A stretch of 64,000 nucleotides of DNA from an uncultured bacterium (GTDB lineage Bacteria; Bacteroidota; Bacteroidia; Bacteroidales; Muribaculaceae), in contig CAJMNI010000001.1 in assembly GCA_905214735.1 (NCBI GenBank), positions 66,628-130,627 on the forward strand, given 5' to 3'. Shown here piece by piece: positions 9,693 to 21,100 of this stretch. Numbering within the stretch: the stretch's first letter is position 1; each line of letters starts with the position of its first letter. Made by a program: the position numbers and the translations under genes. The notes under the pieces are model-generated. The model was given only the letters and a program-made list of their open reading frames with translations. It did no database searches and was not told where the DNA came from.

Positions 9693-11006
9693 ATGAAGCT
9701 AATCACACCCCACGACGTCTTGTCGTTCACTTCGGAAGCGGGCCGGCAGATGCTTGAAGCTCCCCTCTACTCGGCAGGGATTACCCTGTATAGGTTTGGA
9801 GTGCGCATCGCCGGGCTCAAAAACGAAAAGGCCCGCAAACTCGACCACGGGCAGCGCGAGACGTGGAACCGCATCAGCGGGAAGATCAAGCCCGGAAACC
9901 GCGTGATCTGGATTCATGCCGCTTCGCTCGGAGAATTCGAACAGGGACGGCCGCTCATCGAAAAGATCAAACGCGAAAAGCCTGAATACAAGATTCTGCT
10001 CACTTTCTTCTCCCCTTCGGGCTATGAGGTGCGCAAGGATTACGACAAGGCCGACTGCGTATGCTATCTACCCTTCGACACTCCCCATCGCGTCAAACGC
10101 TTCATTGAGACCGTGCGCCCCGAGAAAGCGATTTTCGTGAAATATGAAATCTGGCGCAATTATCTCCACGAGCTCTACAAGCATCAGATTCCGACTTTCC
10201 TGATAAGCGCCGCTTTCCGCCCCGATCAGGCATTTTTCAAACGCTCCGGCGCATGGTATGGCCTCTGGCTGAAATGGTACACCCGCATCTTCGTGCAGGA
10301 TTCCCGCTCGAAAACTCTTTTGGAGTCAATCGGCGTCACCAATGTCGACGTCACCGGCGACACCCGTTTCGACCGCGTGGCCGACATCCGCGCAAAGAGC
10401 AAGAAGATTCCCGAACTCGACCGTTTCCTCAGCCGCGACAGCGACAGCCGGCCGCCCGTGATCATGGCCGGAAGCAGCTGGCCCGAAGACGAGGCCGTCT
10501 ATACCGACTGGATCAATGCCCACCCCGACGTGAAGCTGGTGATCGCTCCCCATGAATTCGACGCCGCCCGACTCGCCCGACTCAAAGTGCGATTCTCCAA
10601 CGGCGTGGTTCTGCTAAGCGAAATGAAAGCCGACCCTGCCGCCGGCGACGGAAAGCAGGTGCTCGTGATCGACTGCTTCGGCCTTCTCTCATCGGCCTAC
10701 GCTTATTGTGACATCGCCTACGTGGGCGGAGGTTTCGGCGCCGGGCTCCATAATATAAACGAAGCCGCCGTCTATGACGTGCCGGTGATCTACGGGCCCA
10801 ACAACCATAAATTTATCGAGGCGCAGGAAATGGCCACCCTTGGCGGCGGCCTCCCCATCGACAGCAAAGAGAGCTTCAACCGCTGGGCCGACAGGCTGGT
10901 CTACGACGAGAAGGAACGCGAAAAACGCGGACGCTGGGCCGGAGAATATATCCGGGAGAAGCAAGGCGCCACCGACCGCGTCTACAGCAAGATTTTCACC
11001 GACTGA
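9693..11006 (+). CDS. waaA: 3-deoxy-D-manno-octulosonic acid (Kdo) transferase
   Basis: WaaA transfers Kdo from CMP-Kdo to lipid A precursor at the inner membrane, an essential early step of lipopolysaccharide core assembly. The N-terminal glycosyltransferase domain shows the family block IWIHAASLGEFEQGRPLI (about residues 70-87) and FVKYEIWRNYL. The C-terminal nucleotide-binding half contains AGSSWPEDE and the conserved YVGGGFGAGLHNI..A. A membrane-associated hydrophobic N-terminus is weak here. Length is 437 residues, slightly above 410-430. It ends at a strong bidirectional terminator. Confidence 0.93.
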   Translation: MKLITPHDVLSFTSEAGRQMLEAPLYSAGITLYRFGVRIAGLKNEKARKLDHGQRETWNRISGKIKPGNRVIWIHAASLGEFEQGRPLIEKIKREKPEYKILLTFFSPSGYEVRKDYDKADCVCYLPFDTPHRVKRFIETVRPEKAIFVKYEIWRNYLHELYKHQIPTFLISAAFRPDQAFFKRSGAWYGLWLKWYTRIFVQDSRSKTLLESIGVTNVDVTGDTRFDRVADIRAKSKKIPELDRFLSRDSDSRPPVIMAGSSWPEDEAVYTDWINAHPDVKLVIAPHEFDAARLARLKVRFSNGVVLLSEMKADPAAGDGKQVLVIDCFGLLSSAYAYCDIAYVGGGFGAGLHNINEAAVYDVPVIYGPNNHKFIEAQEMATLGGGLPIDSKESFNRWADRLVYDEKEREKRGRWAGEYIREKQGATDRVYSKIFTD

Positions 11007-11044
11007 CACAGAATCCCGATATAGCCGGACATATACAGATATAG

Positions 11045-11080
11045 AGAGTCCCGATCCGTTTCCGAATCGGGACTCTTTCT
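11045..11080. terminator. Bidirectional intrinsic terminator after waaA
   Basis: AGAGTCCCGAT (11045-11055) pairs perfectly with ATCGGGACTCT (11066-11076) with a 10-base loop, followed by TTTCT. It lies between convergent genes. Confidence 0.8.
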
Positions 11081-11090
11081 ATGTTGGGAT

Positions 11091-11125
11091 TTTCCGGAGG
11101 CGCGACCGGAGCGCGCCTCCGGAAA
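11091..11125 (-). terminator. Intrinsic terminator after the minus-strand T9SS cargo gene
   Basis: A 14-bp perfect stem (11091-11104 with 11112-11125, loop 7) starts six bases after the stop codon of the minus-strand gene. The downstream T-tract on that strand is weak; the second hairpin at 11045-11076 may complete the stop. Confidence 0.6.
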
Positions 11126-11130
11126 TCGGG

Positions 11131-14100
11131 TTATCTGATCACCATCTTCATGGTGCGCTTCGGCGTGCGGAGGATGTAGATTCCCGCGTCGAGACGGGAA
11201 AGTTCCGATGCCATGACTCCCTTGGCCACGCTGCGGCCGTCAAGAGTGTAGACTTCGCAGATATCGGTTGCTGAGAGGGGATCTTTCGCTATGTCGAGGA
11301 TGCCGGAGACTCCTACCGTGCGGTCTACCCACTCGGTCTCGTCGTTGCTGCTGTCGACATCACCCTCTGCTTTCACTCTTGCGCTGAAACGGAAAGTGAC
11401 GTTCAGGTCGGACTGCTCGGGATGAACCTTGAAGATGAAATACATCTCCTCGCCCGGTGCAAGCGTCTCGTCGCAGGTCGACTTGATCACCGTGTGACCG
11501 CTCTCGAGCAGCGACACTTCGAAATTGCTTGCCGGCTCCGAACCGTTGTTCGACACGTAGAACTTGAGCTCACCCTCCTGGTCGGGCATGAGGTCGGGAA
11601 CTTCGAGAGTGACTGCCTCCAGATCAAGACCCTCTACGGGATCACCCGTTTCCAGCGTTATGTTGTCGAGGTTGATGTTGAAGCCCCTTGCGGTCGTTCC
11701 CTCGAAGGCAACCATCGTGACGGGCTTGCAGTGGATAGTCGGGATGCGTACCTCAAACTCCTTCCATCCCGTGGCGTCGCCATGGAGAGGAACGGTTGCG
11801 ATCGTGGTGAAGACATTGTCGTTGTGGGTCACCTGAATGTCGAGTTTCTCGCTGCAGCTTGCGGTGGTCTGGTAAACCCAGAACTTGAGCGTCGGATAGA
11901 GCATTTGGCTCAGATCGACCTTGGCAGACGTCATGCGTTCGCGCAGGCCTGAATCCTTGTCCATCGAAACGAACGTCGCCATACCGCCGTCCTCATCCTG
12001 AGGAGTCGCGTCGGGATTCGAGGAGTGCGAGCTGAGCGACCAGAGTGAAGTGGTGTGGTTCGTGAGGCGCGAGAGCACCCACGGAGTAGTGTCGAGACCC
12101 TGACTCGAGAAGGATTCCTTAAGGCCGTCGGTGTAGACATCGCCGATGATCACGAAATCGCCGATGGCGAGCTCGCCCTCAGTGCCTGCGTAATAGGGCA
12201 CTACCTGATAGTAAACCATTCTCTGGGCGGTTACCGTTGCGAGTCCGGTGTCGACAAAATTGGTGGCCTGCAGATCCTTGGCCACGATAAGGCCGTCGGA
12301 ACGATAGACCGTATAGGAAAGTTTTGAAGGATCGAGTTCCTTACCCTCTTTCGATCCTGTAGGAGCTTCCCAGCTGAGCGATAGCGATTTATCATCCTCG
12401 CTATAGCTGAGCTTCATGTCGGTCGGAGCCAACGGCGTGAGCACTTCCGGTTCGGGCTCGGGATCCTCGCCTGTCGATTCCGCGATCTCGATGTTGTCGA
12501 TCATCAGATAGTAGGCGTTGACCGGGCTCAGGCAATGGAAGGAGACATTCTTCTTGCCGCTCTCGGCCGGAGTGAATGTCAGCTCGTAATGCTTCACGTC
12601 GGTGTTCATCACCGTTGCGGGATACATCAGCGTCACGGTCTGTGCCGCCGGAGTGGCGTCGTTGCCCATCTTCACCTCGAATTTCTCGGGCGACTCGTCG
12701 TCGAATACCCAGGAGTCGAATGTGAGTTTGTATTTCTTACCGCCTTCGAATTCGAGGGCCGGGAGGATAAGCCAGTTGTCGGAGGCGTCTTTTCTCGAGT
12801 ATCTGCTGGCCATCGCCTTGTAGTTCAGAGCCGTGTTGTGCCACCAATACCATCCGCGCTCCTCCTCGGAGTTGATGATCGTGAAGCCTGCGGTCGATTC
12901 TTCGGTCTCGAAGTCGTTGCTGTAGGGAATCGTGAACGAGGCTCCCTTCAGGTTGGTGTTGGAAGTCGCGGTCGCACCCTCGCCGAGCTTGTTGGTGCCG
13001 GTCACGGTGTAGTAATATGTAGCCGTCACGTTGTCGGGAAGAGTCTCGGAGAAGGTTGTTTCGCTGATGTTCTCAGCCACGACCTCGCCGCCGGGATAGC
13101 GTTTCACGGTGTAGGTGATCTCAGCGGGATCGACCGTACCGCCGTTGAGGCCCATGCGGGGAGCGCTCCATGTGAGCGACGCCCTGTTGCCGTCGAGCGT
13201 GAAGAGAAGGTTCTCCACCGGACCCGGCACATCCTCGCCGCCATGCTGCGAGACGTATGTCTTCGGACCTCTGCCGGCCGCGTTGGAGGCTACGATCACC
13301 ACCGTGTGGTCGCCGGCCGCAGCGGCGCCCGAAAGGGTGATCTCGGCGCCGGGAGCGCACTTGCCCGAAGAGGCGAGCGAGCCGTCGATATAGAACTCGA
13401 TGGTGACGTCGCCGCTCAGAGCCGAGCCGTTGAACGCCTTCTGAGGAGCCGTCGCCTTCAGGGTCGAAGTGCCGTCGCTCCATGTCATATAATAGTCGCT
13501 GACCTCGTCGGGAGCGTCAAGTCCTTTGCGCTGGCTGTCGAAGAAGAGGGATGTCACCTCCTCCGAGCCCGGCATGTCGCTGACTTTCTCGGCGCGGCCG
13601 CTGATCGTGTTGAGTTTGTAGAGGCCGGAACCGTTCTCGCCGTAGGCCGCCCAGTAGATCGTGTTGCTCTCAGGGTCGACCGCGGCGCTCTGAACGTAGG
13701 CGGGAACCCATCCCGAGTTACCGATCTTCACGCACTTGCCGGTGTTCTTGTCGACATAATATGTGTCGCCGTTGTAGTCCACACTGTAGAGTCGGCCGAA
13801 ATTATCCGAGGCGAGCACCGTCATCTGGGGCACCTTGGCGATACCCTCCGATTCGCCGGTCATCTTGTTGACGCGGGCCAGCTCGCAATATTTATCCTCG
13901 TAGGGACCCCACTGCATGGCATAGAGCGTGCCGTCGGTCGGGTCGACCGTCATGTCGTAGGCGATGTTGTTCTGATTGTCGGAATAGTCGACATATTTCA
14001 CCATGTCCCATTTCTCCGGGTCGACCACGCAGTAATAATTATGGAACGTGATGCCGAGCTCCGACGTTTCGTCGGCATACATCTCCCAGAGATGGTAATA

Positions 14101-14505
14101 GAGGTATTTGCCGTCGTAGGCGCCTCCGCCGACAATCATCAGATTCGCGTCAAGGCAGATAGGCTGGAATTTGACCGGCGACTCAGGCTGGAAGGCATAG
14201 ACGCCGACCTGCTCCTGATCGTTGACTATGAACCAGTCGGCATAGCTCGACACCACCGCTCCGTAGATCACGGGCAGCGTCGGGTCGAACGTCGGCTCCT
14301 GCACGCGGCGCGGGCCGCGCAGTGCTTTCTCACGGTTTGATTCAAACGTGGCGCTCAGGCGAGCCGGGATTTTTGAAGAATCCATGGTCGACGCGAGGTT
14401 CTTAACCTCTTTCGCCGGGCGCAGTGTCGTGTGGGTCAGACCCGCGGCCGTTATTCCCAGGGCCAGGGCTGCCACCGACAGTGTTAATCGTGGAATTTTC
14501 ATCAT
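11131..14505 (-). CDS. Large T9SS cargo protein with propeller, fibronectin III and choice-of-anchor domains
   Basis: This exported protein of 1124 residues starts at ATG 14505 with a signal peptide (MMKIPRLTLSVAALALGITAAG); the frame is open upstream but that part does not look coding. An N-terminal region (about 55-340) has propeller-like repeats (LYAMQWG, LYSVDYNG, IYWAAYG). Fibronectin III-like repeats follow with the signature LTWSAP..GLNGG (about 435-525), then two MAM-like choice-of-anchor J domains (about 530-690 and 810-980), a CARDB-like domain (about 985-1075) and a T9SS type A sorting domain (VYTLDGRSV ... GIYILR). It is a paralog of the two plus-strand genes that face it. It is probably secreted and attached to the cell surface; ligand or substrate is unknown. 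Confidence 0.85.
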   Translation of the reverse strand: MMKIPRLTLSVAALALGITAAGLTHTTLRPAKEVKNLASTMDSSKIPARLSATFESNREKALRGPRRVQEPTFDPTLPVIYGAVVSSYADWFIVNDQEQVGVYAFQPESPVKFQPICLDANLMIVGGGAYDGKYLYYHLWEMYADETSELGITFHNYYCVVDPEKWDMVKYVDYSDNQNNIAYDMTVDPTDGTLYAMQWGPYEDKYCELARVNKMTGESEGIAKVPQMTVLASDNFGRLYSVDYNGDTYYVDKNTGKCVKIGNSGWVPAYVQSAAVDPESNTIYWAAYGENGSGLYKLNTISGRAEKVSDMPGSEEVTSLFFDSQRKGLDAPDEVSDYYMTWSDGTSTLKATAPQKAFNGSALSGDVTIEFYIDGSLASSGKCAPGAEITLSGAAAAGDHTVVIVASNAAGRGPKTYVSQHGGEDVPGPVENLLFTLDGNRASLTWSAPRMGLNGGTVDPAEITYTVKRYPGGEVVAENISETTFSETLPDNVTATYYYTVTGTNKLGEGATATSNTNLKGASFTIPYSNDFETEESTAGFTIINSEEERGWYWWHNTALNYKAMASRYSRKDASDNWLILPALEFEGGKKYKLTFDSWVFDDESPEKFEVKMGNDATPAAQTVTLMYPATVMNTDVKHYELTFTPAESGKKNVSFHCLSPVNAYYLMIDNIEIAESTGEDPEPEPEVLTPLAPTDMKLSYSEDDKSLSLSWEAPTGSKEGKELDPSKLSYTVYRSDGLIVAKDLQATNFVDTGLATVTAQRMVYYQVVPYYAGTEGELAIGDFVIIGDVYTDGLKESFSSQGLDTTPWVLSRLTNHTTSLWSLSSHSSNPDATPQDEDGGMATFVSMDKDSGLRERMTSAKVDLSQMLYPTLKFWVYQTTASCSEKLDIQVTHNDNVFTTIATVPLHGDATGWKEFEVRIPTIHCKPVTMVAFEGTTARGFNINLDNITLETGDPVEGLDLEAVTLEVPDLMPDQEGELKFYVSNNGSEPASNFEVSLLESGHTVIKSTCDETLAPGEEMYFIFKVHPEQSDLNVTFRFSARVKAEGDVDSSNDETEWVDRTVGVSGILDIAKDPLSATDICEVYTLDGRSVAKGVMASELSRLDAGIYILRTPKRTMKMVIR

Positions 14506-14726
14506 GTTTATTCTGTATTGGATTTTTGTTCTGCAGTGGTTTGAATCTCTATTCGGAGCGCCAGACAGTCCCACTCGCACATCAACCGCGCCGGACACTC
14601 TCAACGCAAATTTCAGAATTTTTTTCTAAATATACAATGATTGTTAATTGATTTAGGCCAATATTATCTAAAAATTTGATTTTTGTCATAATTTTCGCCG
14701 CACATCAACCACAAATTGTCAATAAA
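14506..14726. other. Divergent intergenic region between two T9SS cargo genes
   Basis: This AT-rich spacer separates divergently transcribed paralogs. A clear plus-strand promoter lies at its right edge. On the minus strand only a weak -7 match (TAATATTG, plus-strand 14659-14666) is visible. No small gene was found. Confidence 0.5.
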
Positions 14727-14758
14727 TTTGAAATTATCCCGACAATTCGTTATTTTTG
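14727..14758 (+). promoter_or_regulatory. Bacteroidota-type promoter for the plus-strand T9SS cargo pair
   Basis: TTTG (14727-14730) and TATTTTTG (14751-14758) are 20 bases apart; the start codon is 36 bases downstream. Confidence 0.7.
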
Positions 14759-14793
14759 CTCGAAATAACTTCTTGAATTTTTAATCATAGCTT

Positions 14794-17700
14794 ATGAGAC
14801 AATCCATACCCACTACTCTTCTGACGATATTGCTCGCCGCCGGAGCAACGGCAACGGCTCTCGCGGCCCCGCCGCAAGTCAATCCGAAGACGATGCGTCC
14901 CGAAGGGCCGCTTCGCTTCTCCCCCTACCGCCCCGTGGAAACAGGGCTCCTCACCATCCCCGCCTCTCTGAAGCCGTCGAGAGTGCCGATGCGCGTCTCG
15001 ACCGCCGGGCGCCCGGAACTCATCGCCAACTGCATCGTGAAGAGCCCGGGCTACGGGATCTACTCTTTCCGCGCGGAGACCGACACGCAATTCGACAGGA
15101 TCGCCGAAACGCCGTCGCTCAACGGCAGCGCCGTCTATGTCGACGGCAAATATTACGGCTGCGACTACGAATATGACGAAAGCTACAATCTGAATTTCGT
15201 CAGATGGTATGTCTACGACGCCCAGACCTGGCATCTCGACAAGATGGTGGAGAATCCGCTCGACTATTCCTATGTGGCCACCGACCGCACCTACGATCCG
15301 ACCACCGCTACGGTCTATTCCATCACCTACGATTCCACCGCCGACCATATCCAGCTATCCACCACCGACCTCTCCGACGGAAGCTCGACCCGCGTGGGCG
15401 ACCTCGAGAAGGATGTGATCATGCTCGCATGCAACGCCTCCGGTCAGCTTTACGGAATCGACACCGAGGCCAACCTCTACCGCGTGAACAAGGCGAACGC
15501 ATCGCTCAGCCTCGTCGGCAACACCGGCATCATGGACAATTACTATTCCACCTATACGCAGTCGATCGAATTCGACAAAAAGACCGGCAAGCTCTACTGG
15601 GCGGAATTCCACACCGAGGGAATGTTCACCTCCCGCGCCGCCCTCTATGAGGTTGACCCGGCCACTGCCTCGACAGTAAAAGTCTGCGACATCCCCGGCA
15701 ACCCGGAACTTCTCGGACTCTATGTCAACGATTATGTCACTCCCGGAGTGCCCGACGCCCCGATAGCCCTCACGGCTGTTCCGGAAGCTGAAGGCTCGCA
15801 GACATTCTCCTTCACCTTCAACGCCCCTGAGAAGACCACCGACGGGCAGCCCCTTTCGGGCGACCTCGACATCGTTCTCACAGTCGACAATGAGGAACTT
15901 TTCACCGCCACTGCTGCTCCCGGCGCCAAGCTGACGACTCCGAAGTTCCCGCTCGAACGCGGCCTGCGCCTCGTGAAAGCTTACGCTTCGTCGGCCAAAG
16001 GCGACGGCCAGGCTGCCGCCACGATCTTCTACTCAGGATATGACGTGCCGGCCGCTCCGGCCAACCTGAAGCTCGTGGCTTCCGGCAACACCGCCACCCT
16101 CACCTGGACAGCTCCCGAAGAGAGCCTCGAGGGAGGCCCCGTGCGCACCCCCTTCAGCTACGATGTGACCCGCCTTCCCGACAATGTCGTCGTGGCCTCC
16201 GGAATCCCAGAAACCACTTTCTCGGAGACCATCGCCGATCCGGCAAGATACAGCTATAAGGTGACCGCCCGCTCGGCCGACGGCGAGGGCGGTACAACCC
16301 TCTCCAACAGCCTGATGATCGGTTCGTTCAAGACTCCCTATTACTGCAGCTTCGACACGCAGGCCGATTTCGACACCTATACAGTGGTCGACCTGCTCAG
16401 CCAGGGGAAGGTCTGGAACTACGACGAAGACAACCAGCGCCTGCGCCATCCCTGGGCAATCGAGGGTGAGATCGACGACTATATCCTGACGCCCGGCATC
16501 AGGATGAGCGGCGACAAGAGCTATCAGGTTTCGTTCGACGGTTACCAGATGGTCGAAGGATACGACGAGCACATCATGCTCTATTTCGGCCCCGACACCA
16601 ACCTTGACAACATGACGCTCCTCCTCGACACAGAAAGACTTCCCCAAGATCCGAAAACATTCACCGCCACAGTCGTGCCCGGCCGTGACGGCACATTCTA
16701 TTTCGCCCTCCGCAGCAAGACCGGCGCCGGCGGCTTCATGTCGTATGCCGATGATTTCAGCGTCGTTGAGCAGGGCACAGTCAACCTTCCCGCTGCCGTC
16801 GGCAACCTGACGGCGACTGCTGCAGCAGGCGGCGTCGGCGACATCACGATCGCTTTCAACGCCCCCACGAAGACTGTCGGCGGCGCTCCCCTCCAGGCAA
16901 TCTCGAAAATCGAAGTGATGCGCAACATGGGCTCGCAGCCTGTCCACACTTTCGACAATCCTGCCCCCGGCGAGGCTCTCGAATGGAAAGACAGCGGCCT
17001 GCGCAACGGCAACTACACCTATAAAGTGACTGTCTTCAACTCCGAAGGCGCCAGCGTCACGGCATCCGCCTCCGCTTACGCCGGCATCGACGAACCGACC
17101 GAACCGACCGACGTCCGTCTCGACGGCGAGGAGGGCAACCGAGTGATCAGCTGGAAAGCTCCGGAAAAGGGCGTGAACGGCGGCAATCTCGAAGGCCTCC
17201 TCAAATATAGAATTCTCCGATATGTCAACGGCAACTACGAATTCGTCACCGACGAAGCCACCGGCACAAGCTATACCGACACCTGGGAATCGGCCGAGCG
17301 CGGAATGCTCTATTACACCGTGACAGCCCTCACCGACGCCGGCGAGAGCGCCGAAGTGTCGTCGAATTCCGTGATCATCGGCGATCTCTACGCCATTCCT
17401 TTCGAAGAATCGTTTGCCGGCGGCCAGGCCACCTGCAATCCCTGGACCATGGAATTCGTGATCGGTGAAGACGGCGGCTGGAAGATCGCCAAGAGCGGCG
17501 AGGATCCCTACACCTCCGCCCAGGATGCCGACGGCGGCGTCGCCTCGTTCGACGGCTACCACACATGGGCACGCGGCACGGAAGCGCGCCTTATCTCCCC
17601 GAGCATCGACATCTCCACCTTCGAAGATCCGACGCTTACCTTCTATATCTACCACTACAACGGCTACGACCAGTGGAGCGACGTCCAGTCTGACGTCAAC

Positions 17701-18135
17701 GAGACAATGGTTGTCGAAGTTTCGCGCGAGGGAGGCAAGTTCGTTACGGTTCCCGGTTCGGAAGTCAAGCTTTACGCCGAGACAAACGGCTGGAAGCAGC
17801 ACACCGTCCGCCTCGACGACTATGCCCGCTCGAAGAGCGTGCGCGTGGCCTTCCGTGGCCGCTCGACAGGTTGCTACAACATCCATCTCGACAACATCGC
17901 CATCCACGGCACGAAGGAGGCTTCCGGCATCTCCGGAAATCTCGCCGCCTCTCCCCGCGTCGCCTCCGGAAAGGGATTCGTAAGCTTCAGCGGCCTCTCT
18001 TCGCCTGTCAGCATCTACGACGCATCGGGCCGCCTCTGCGCCTCTTCAGGCAATGCCGCCGGAAGAATCTCTATCCCCGCCGGAGTCTATATCGTGAAAT
18101 CCGGCTCTCACGTTTTCAAGATTTTAGTTAAATAA
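14794..18135 (+). CDS. Large T9SS cargo protein with propeller, fibronectin III and choice-of-anchor domains
   Basis: This exported protein of 1113 residues has a signal peptide ending near LAAPP. The N-terminal part (about 65-310) carries propeller-like repeats (GIYSFRAE, LYGIDTE, LYWAEF) and matches the N-terminal region of the divergent gene at 11131-14505. At least three fibronectin III-like modules follow (LTWTAPEESLEGG, ISWKAPEKGVNGG), interleaved with two choice-of-anchor J domains (about 510-660 and 865-1030). The end is a T9SS type A sorting domain (VSIYDASGRL ... GVYIVKSG). It is followed after 33 bases by another cargo gene, so the two form an operon. Probably a surface adhesin or binding protein; ligand unknown. 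Confidence 0.85.
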   Translation: MRQSIPTTLLTILLAAGATATALAAPPQVNPKTMRPEGPLRFSPYRPVETGLLTIPASLKPSRVPMRVSTAGRPELIANCIVKSPGYGIYSFRAETDTQFDRIAETPSLNGSAVYVDGKYYGCDYEYDESYNLNFVRWYVYDAQTWHLDKMVENPLDYSYVATDRTYDPTTATVYSITYDSTADHIQLSTTDLSDGSSTRVGDLEKDVIMLACNASGQLYGIDTEANLYRVNKANASLSLVGNTGIMDNYYSTYTQSIEFDKKTGKLYWAEFHTEGMFTSRAALYEVDPATASTVKVCDIPGNPELLGLYVNDYVTPGVPDAPIALTAVPEAEGSQTFSFTFNAPEKTTDGQPLSGDLDIVLTVDNEELFTATAAPGAKLTTPKFPLERGLRLVKAYASSAKGDGQAAATIFYSGYDVPAAPANLKLVASGNTATLTWTAPEESLEGGPVRTPFSYDVTRLPDNVVVASGIPETTFSETIADPARYSYKVTARSADGEGGTTLSNSLMIGSFKTPYYCSFDTQADFDTYTVVDLLSQGKVWNYDEDNQRLRHPWAIEGEIDDYILTPGIRMSGDKSYQVSFDGYQMVEGYDEHIMLYFGPDTNLDNMTLLLDTERLPQDPKTFTATVVPGRDGTFYFALRSKTGAGGFMSYADDFSVVEQGTVNLPAAVGNLTATAAAGGVGDITIAFNAPTKTVGGAPLQAISKIEVMRNMGSQPVHTFDNPAPGEALEWKDSGLRNGNYTYKVTVFNSEGASVTASASAYAGIDEPTEPTDVRLDGEEGNRVISWKAPEKGVNGGNLEGLLKYRILRYVNGNYEFVTDEATGTSYTDTWESAERGMLYYTVTALTDAGESAEVSSNSVIIGDLYAIPFEESFAGGQATCNPWTMEFVIGEDGGWKIAKSGEDPYTSAQDADGGVASFDGYHTWARGTEARLISPSIDISTFEDPTLTFYIYHYNGYDQWSDVQSDVNETMVVEVSREGGKFVTVPGSEVKLYAETNGWKQHTVRLDDYARSKSVRVAFRGRSTGCYNIHLDNIAIHGTKEASGISGNLAASPRVASGKGFVSFSGLSSPVSIYDASGRLCASSGNAAGRISIPAGVYIVKSGSHVFKILVK

Positions 18136-18168
18136 ACACCCTGTTCAGGGTCTAACACACAAAGAAAA

Positions 18169-21100
18169 ATGAAACGACATCTCAACAAAGTCGCACTCGC
18201 CTCGGCTATCCTGGCGTTCTCGGCGGCGGCACTCCCCGCAGCCGAACCGCTCTTCAGCTATGGCTTCAGTGAAGACAAGGCGACCGGACAAACGGAGTTC
18301 GACCAGACTTTCGCAGTATTCGACGCCAATTCCGACGGTACTCAGTGGAAATACAATTACTATACCACCGGTTCGACGCCCTATTATTACGCACAATGCT
18401 ATAATTACAGCACTACCGCCTACGATGACTACATGACCACCAAAACGGCCGTTTCCCTTGAGCAGGGAAAGGTTTATTGCATATCTTACGACCTATGGTG
18501 TGACAGTTCATCCTCGCTCGGCACAGTCAAGGCCGGCTACTGCCTGACTCCTGACCCGGACAAGTCTTCCTTTATCGACAGCGGCGACACCGGCTCGTTT
18601 ATCAACAAATATAGCGGCGACGCTCCTGCGCAGGTAAAAAAGTATTTCACCGTGGATCAGACCGGCGACTATTATTTCACCTTCCATGTGTCGGGAGGAA
18701 ATGCAGCCATCGACAATATCGTTATCAAGGAGGGCGGCTCGGCCACTACTCCGGCCGCAGTGACGGGGCTGGCGGTTGTGCCCGATCCCGATCTCGGCTA
18801 CAAGGCGACGGTCAGCTTCACCCTTCCTTCGGCTTGCATCACCGGCGGTCAGCTCGCCTCGGTTTCGAAGGTGGAGATCTATCGCAACGACGTGCTCGTC
18901 AGCACCCTCGCCAACCAGACTCCCGGCGCCAAGGTTACTTTTAAAGACGTGGAGGGCGACAATGGTCGCCCGGAGGGTGACGTGGTCTATAAAGTGATCG
19001 TATATAACGGCGAGGAGGCTTCCGAACCGGTTATCGCACCTTCGGTCTATGTCGGGCCGCGCTGCCCCAACGCCGTGACCGACCTCAGCGTCGAACCCGG
19101 CGACGGAAACAGCTACAAGCTTTATTGGAAAGCTCCGGTGCGTTACACCGACGGAACGTCGATTCCCTCTTCTGCCGCAATCGTCTACGACATCTACCGC
19201 GTGGTCGATGGCGAACCGGCCCTTATCACCGACGAAACATCCTCGTTCCCTTCGGAATACAAGAATTACAACACCTACACCACTTTCACCGACACCTATT
19301 CGGCCGACAAGCGACAGATGGTGAAATATCAGGTTTCCGCCAAGTCGGGCGATAAGGTCAGCGAGGCGGTCGAAACCACCGAGTTTGGCGTCGGCCCCGT
19401 TTCGCTCCCCTTCGCCGATTCCTTCGCAGGCGCCGTTCTATCCTCCGACTGGAGCAATCAGGCCCTCGTCGGCTCGAAAGTTTGGGAGGCACAAAAAAGC
19501 GACTCCCATCCCTATGCCCAGCCGCAGGATGAGGATGGAGGTCTGGTGATCTACAATTCTTACTCCTCTTCGTCGGGCAACAGCGCGCGTCTCGCCTCTC
19601 CCGAAATCCTCAACGCCGAGGGTTCCAATCCTACATTCGAGTTCTGGATGAACCATGGTTCGTCGGGGAATGACAAACTCTATGTCGAGGTTCAGGCCGA
19701 CGGCGGCGAATGGAAAAAGATTGAAGGTTCGGAGACGACAGTGGAGAATGCCACTACAGGATGGATGAAATATTCCTATCCTATCGCCGGAATGGTGGAA
19801 GGAAGCAGCAAATATCGTGTGGCTCTCACCTCTCTGTCGGCTTACGGCTACGACATCGTGGTCGACAATATCCGTATCTACGATGCTCCCGCCTATGACC
19901 TGCAGATCTCTGCCGGTGAGGTTGCCGATGCCGTTATGGCCGGCAAGGAGGCAGGATATTCGGCAGTGGTCATCAACAACGGCAAAGCCGTCGCAGCCGC
20001 CGACTATCAGGTGGAGGTATATGTCGACAATCAGCTCGAAACGACGCTTGAAAGCGTCGACATCCCCTCGGGAGAATCCCGCAGTTTTGAATATTCGCGC
20101 GAATTTACGGCCGCCGAAACGGGCGTTCACGACATCCTCTTCAAGGTTGTCTATGCCGCCGACCTCGTGGCCGACAACAATGAAGCCTCGGCAGCATGCG
20201 AGGTAAGCGCGAGCGCCAAGGATGGCGTGAAGGAAATCAACGGATACTACAGCGAAACCCAGAAGGCCGTCATACTCAACTGGACAAGCCCCACAGACAG
20301 CGAGGGATTCGTTCCCACCGACTCCATGGAGGATTTCAAGGGATGCCACAATGCCGTTGAAGCCACCGCCGACGCTGAAGCCGTCGAGGCCGATTACCAC
20401 AATTGGAAAGTTTATGATCTCGACGGCATTGACAGCAGCATGATGGGTTCGAATTACAGCGTTTCGACCTCCGTATGGCAGATTTTCGACAGCAGCAGCA
20501 GTTGGGCACCGACCGGATCGAACGGAAGCCGCCTGATGATCGTCTGCTCGCCGAAGACCAACAGCGGTGCTGCCCCTACCGACAAATCCAACGACCTTCT
20601 CGTTTCCCCCGCCGGTTTCGTCAACGCTTTCGACGCAGCATCTTTCACCATTACTGTCAGCGCCCGCTCCGCTTCGGGCAGCAATATGGCTGTGGCCTAC
20701 TCCACTGAGGAGACCGATCCCGCTCCCGAGTCGTTTGTCGACACGAAGGTGATTTCGGTTCCGGGCTCGACATCTTTCGACTCATATAGCTTCGAGGTTC
20801 CCGGCAACGCCCGTTATATCGCAATCCGCCACTGCACTCCGGCAACCGAATATGGCGCCGCCCTCTATATCGACAAAATCGAGGCCAAGTCCAACTTCGA
20901 GCCGGCTCTCGGTTTCCATGTCTATGAAAACGGCAAACGTGTCAACGACGCGATGCTAACCGCAACCGAGTTTGTGATCCCCGTTGAGGAGGCAGGCGAC
21001 GAACCTCTCTCCGTCCGCGCAAGAGAGGCTGAAAACGACACTCTGACACGCACGTTCAATATCTCCACCGTTTACGATGAAGGCGAGACAGCACTCGGTC

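Noticed and set aside
12535..14340. Long plus-strand frame of 601 codons
   Set aside because: It lies antisense within the T9SS cargo gene at 11131-14505; composition is Val/Gly/Arg/His-rich without any domain, the usual mirror of a GC-biased gene.
16033..17907. Long minus-strand frame of 624 codons
   Set aside because: Antisense mirror of the cargo gene at 14794-18135; no signal peptide, no domain.
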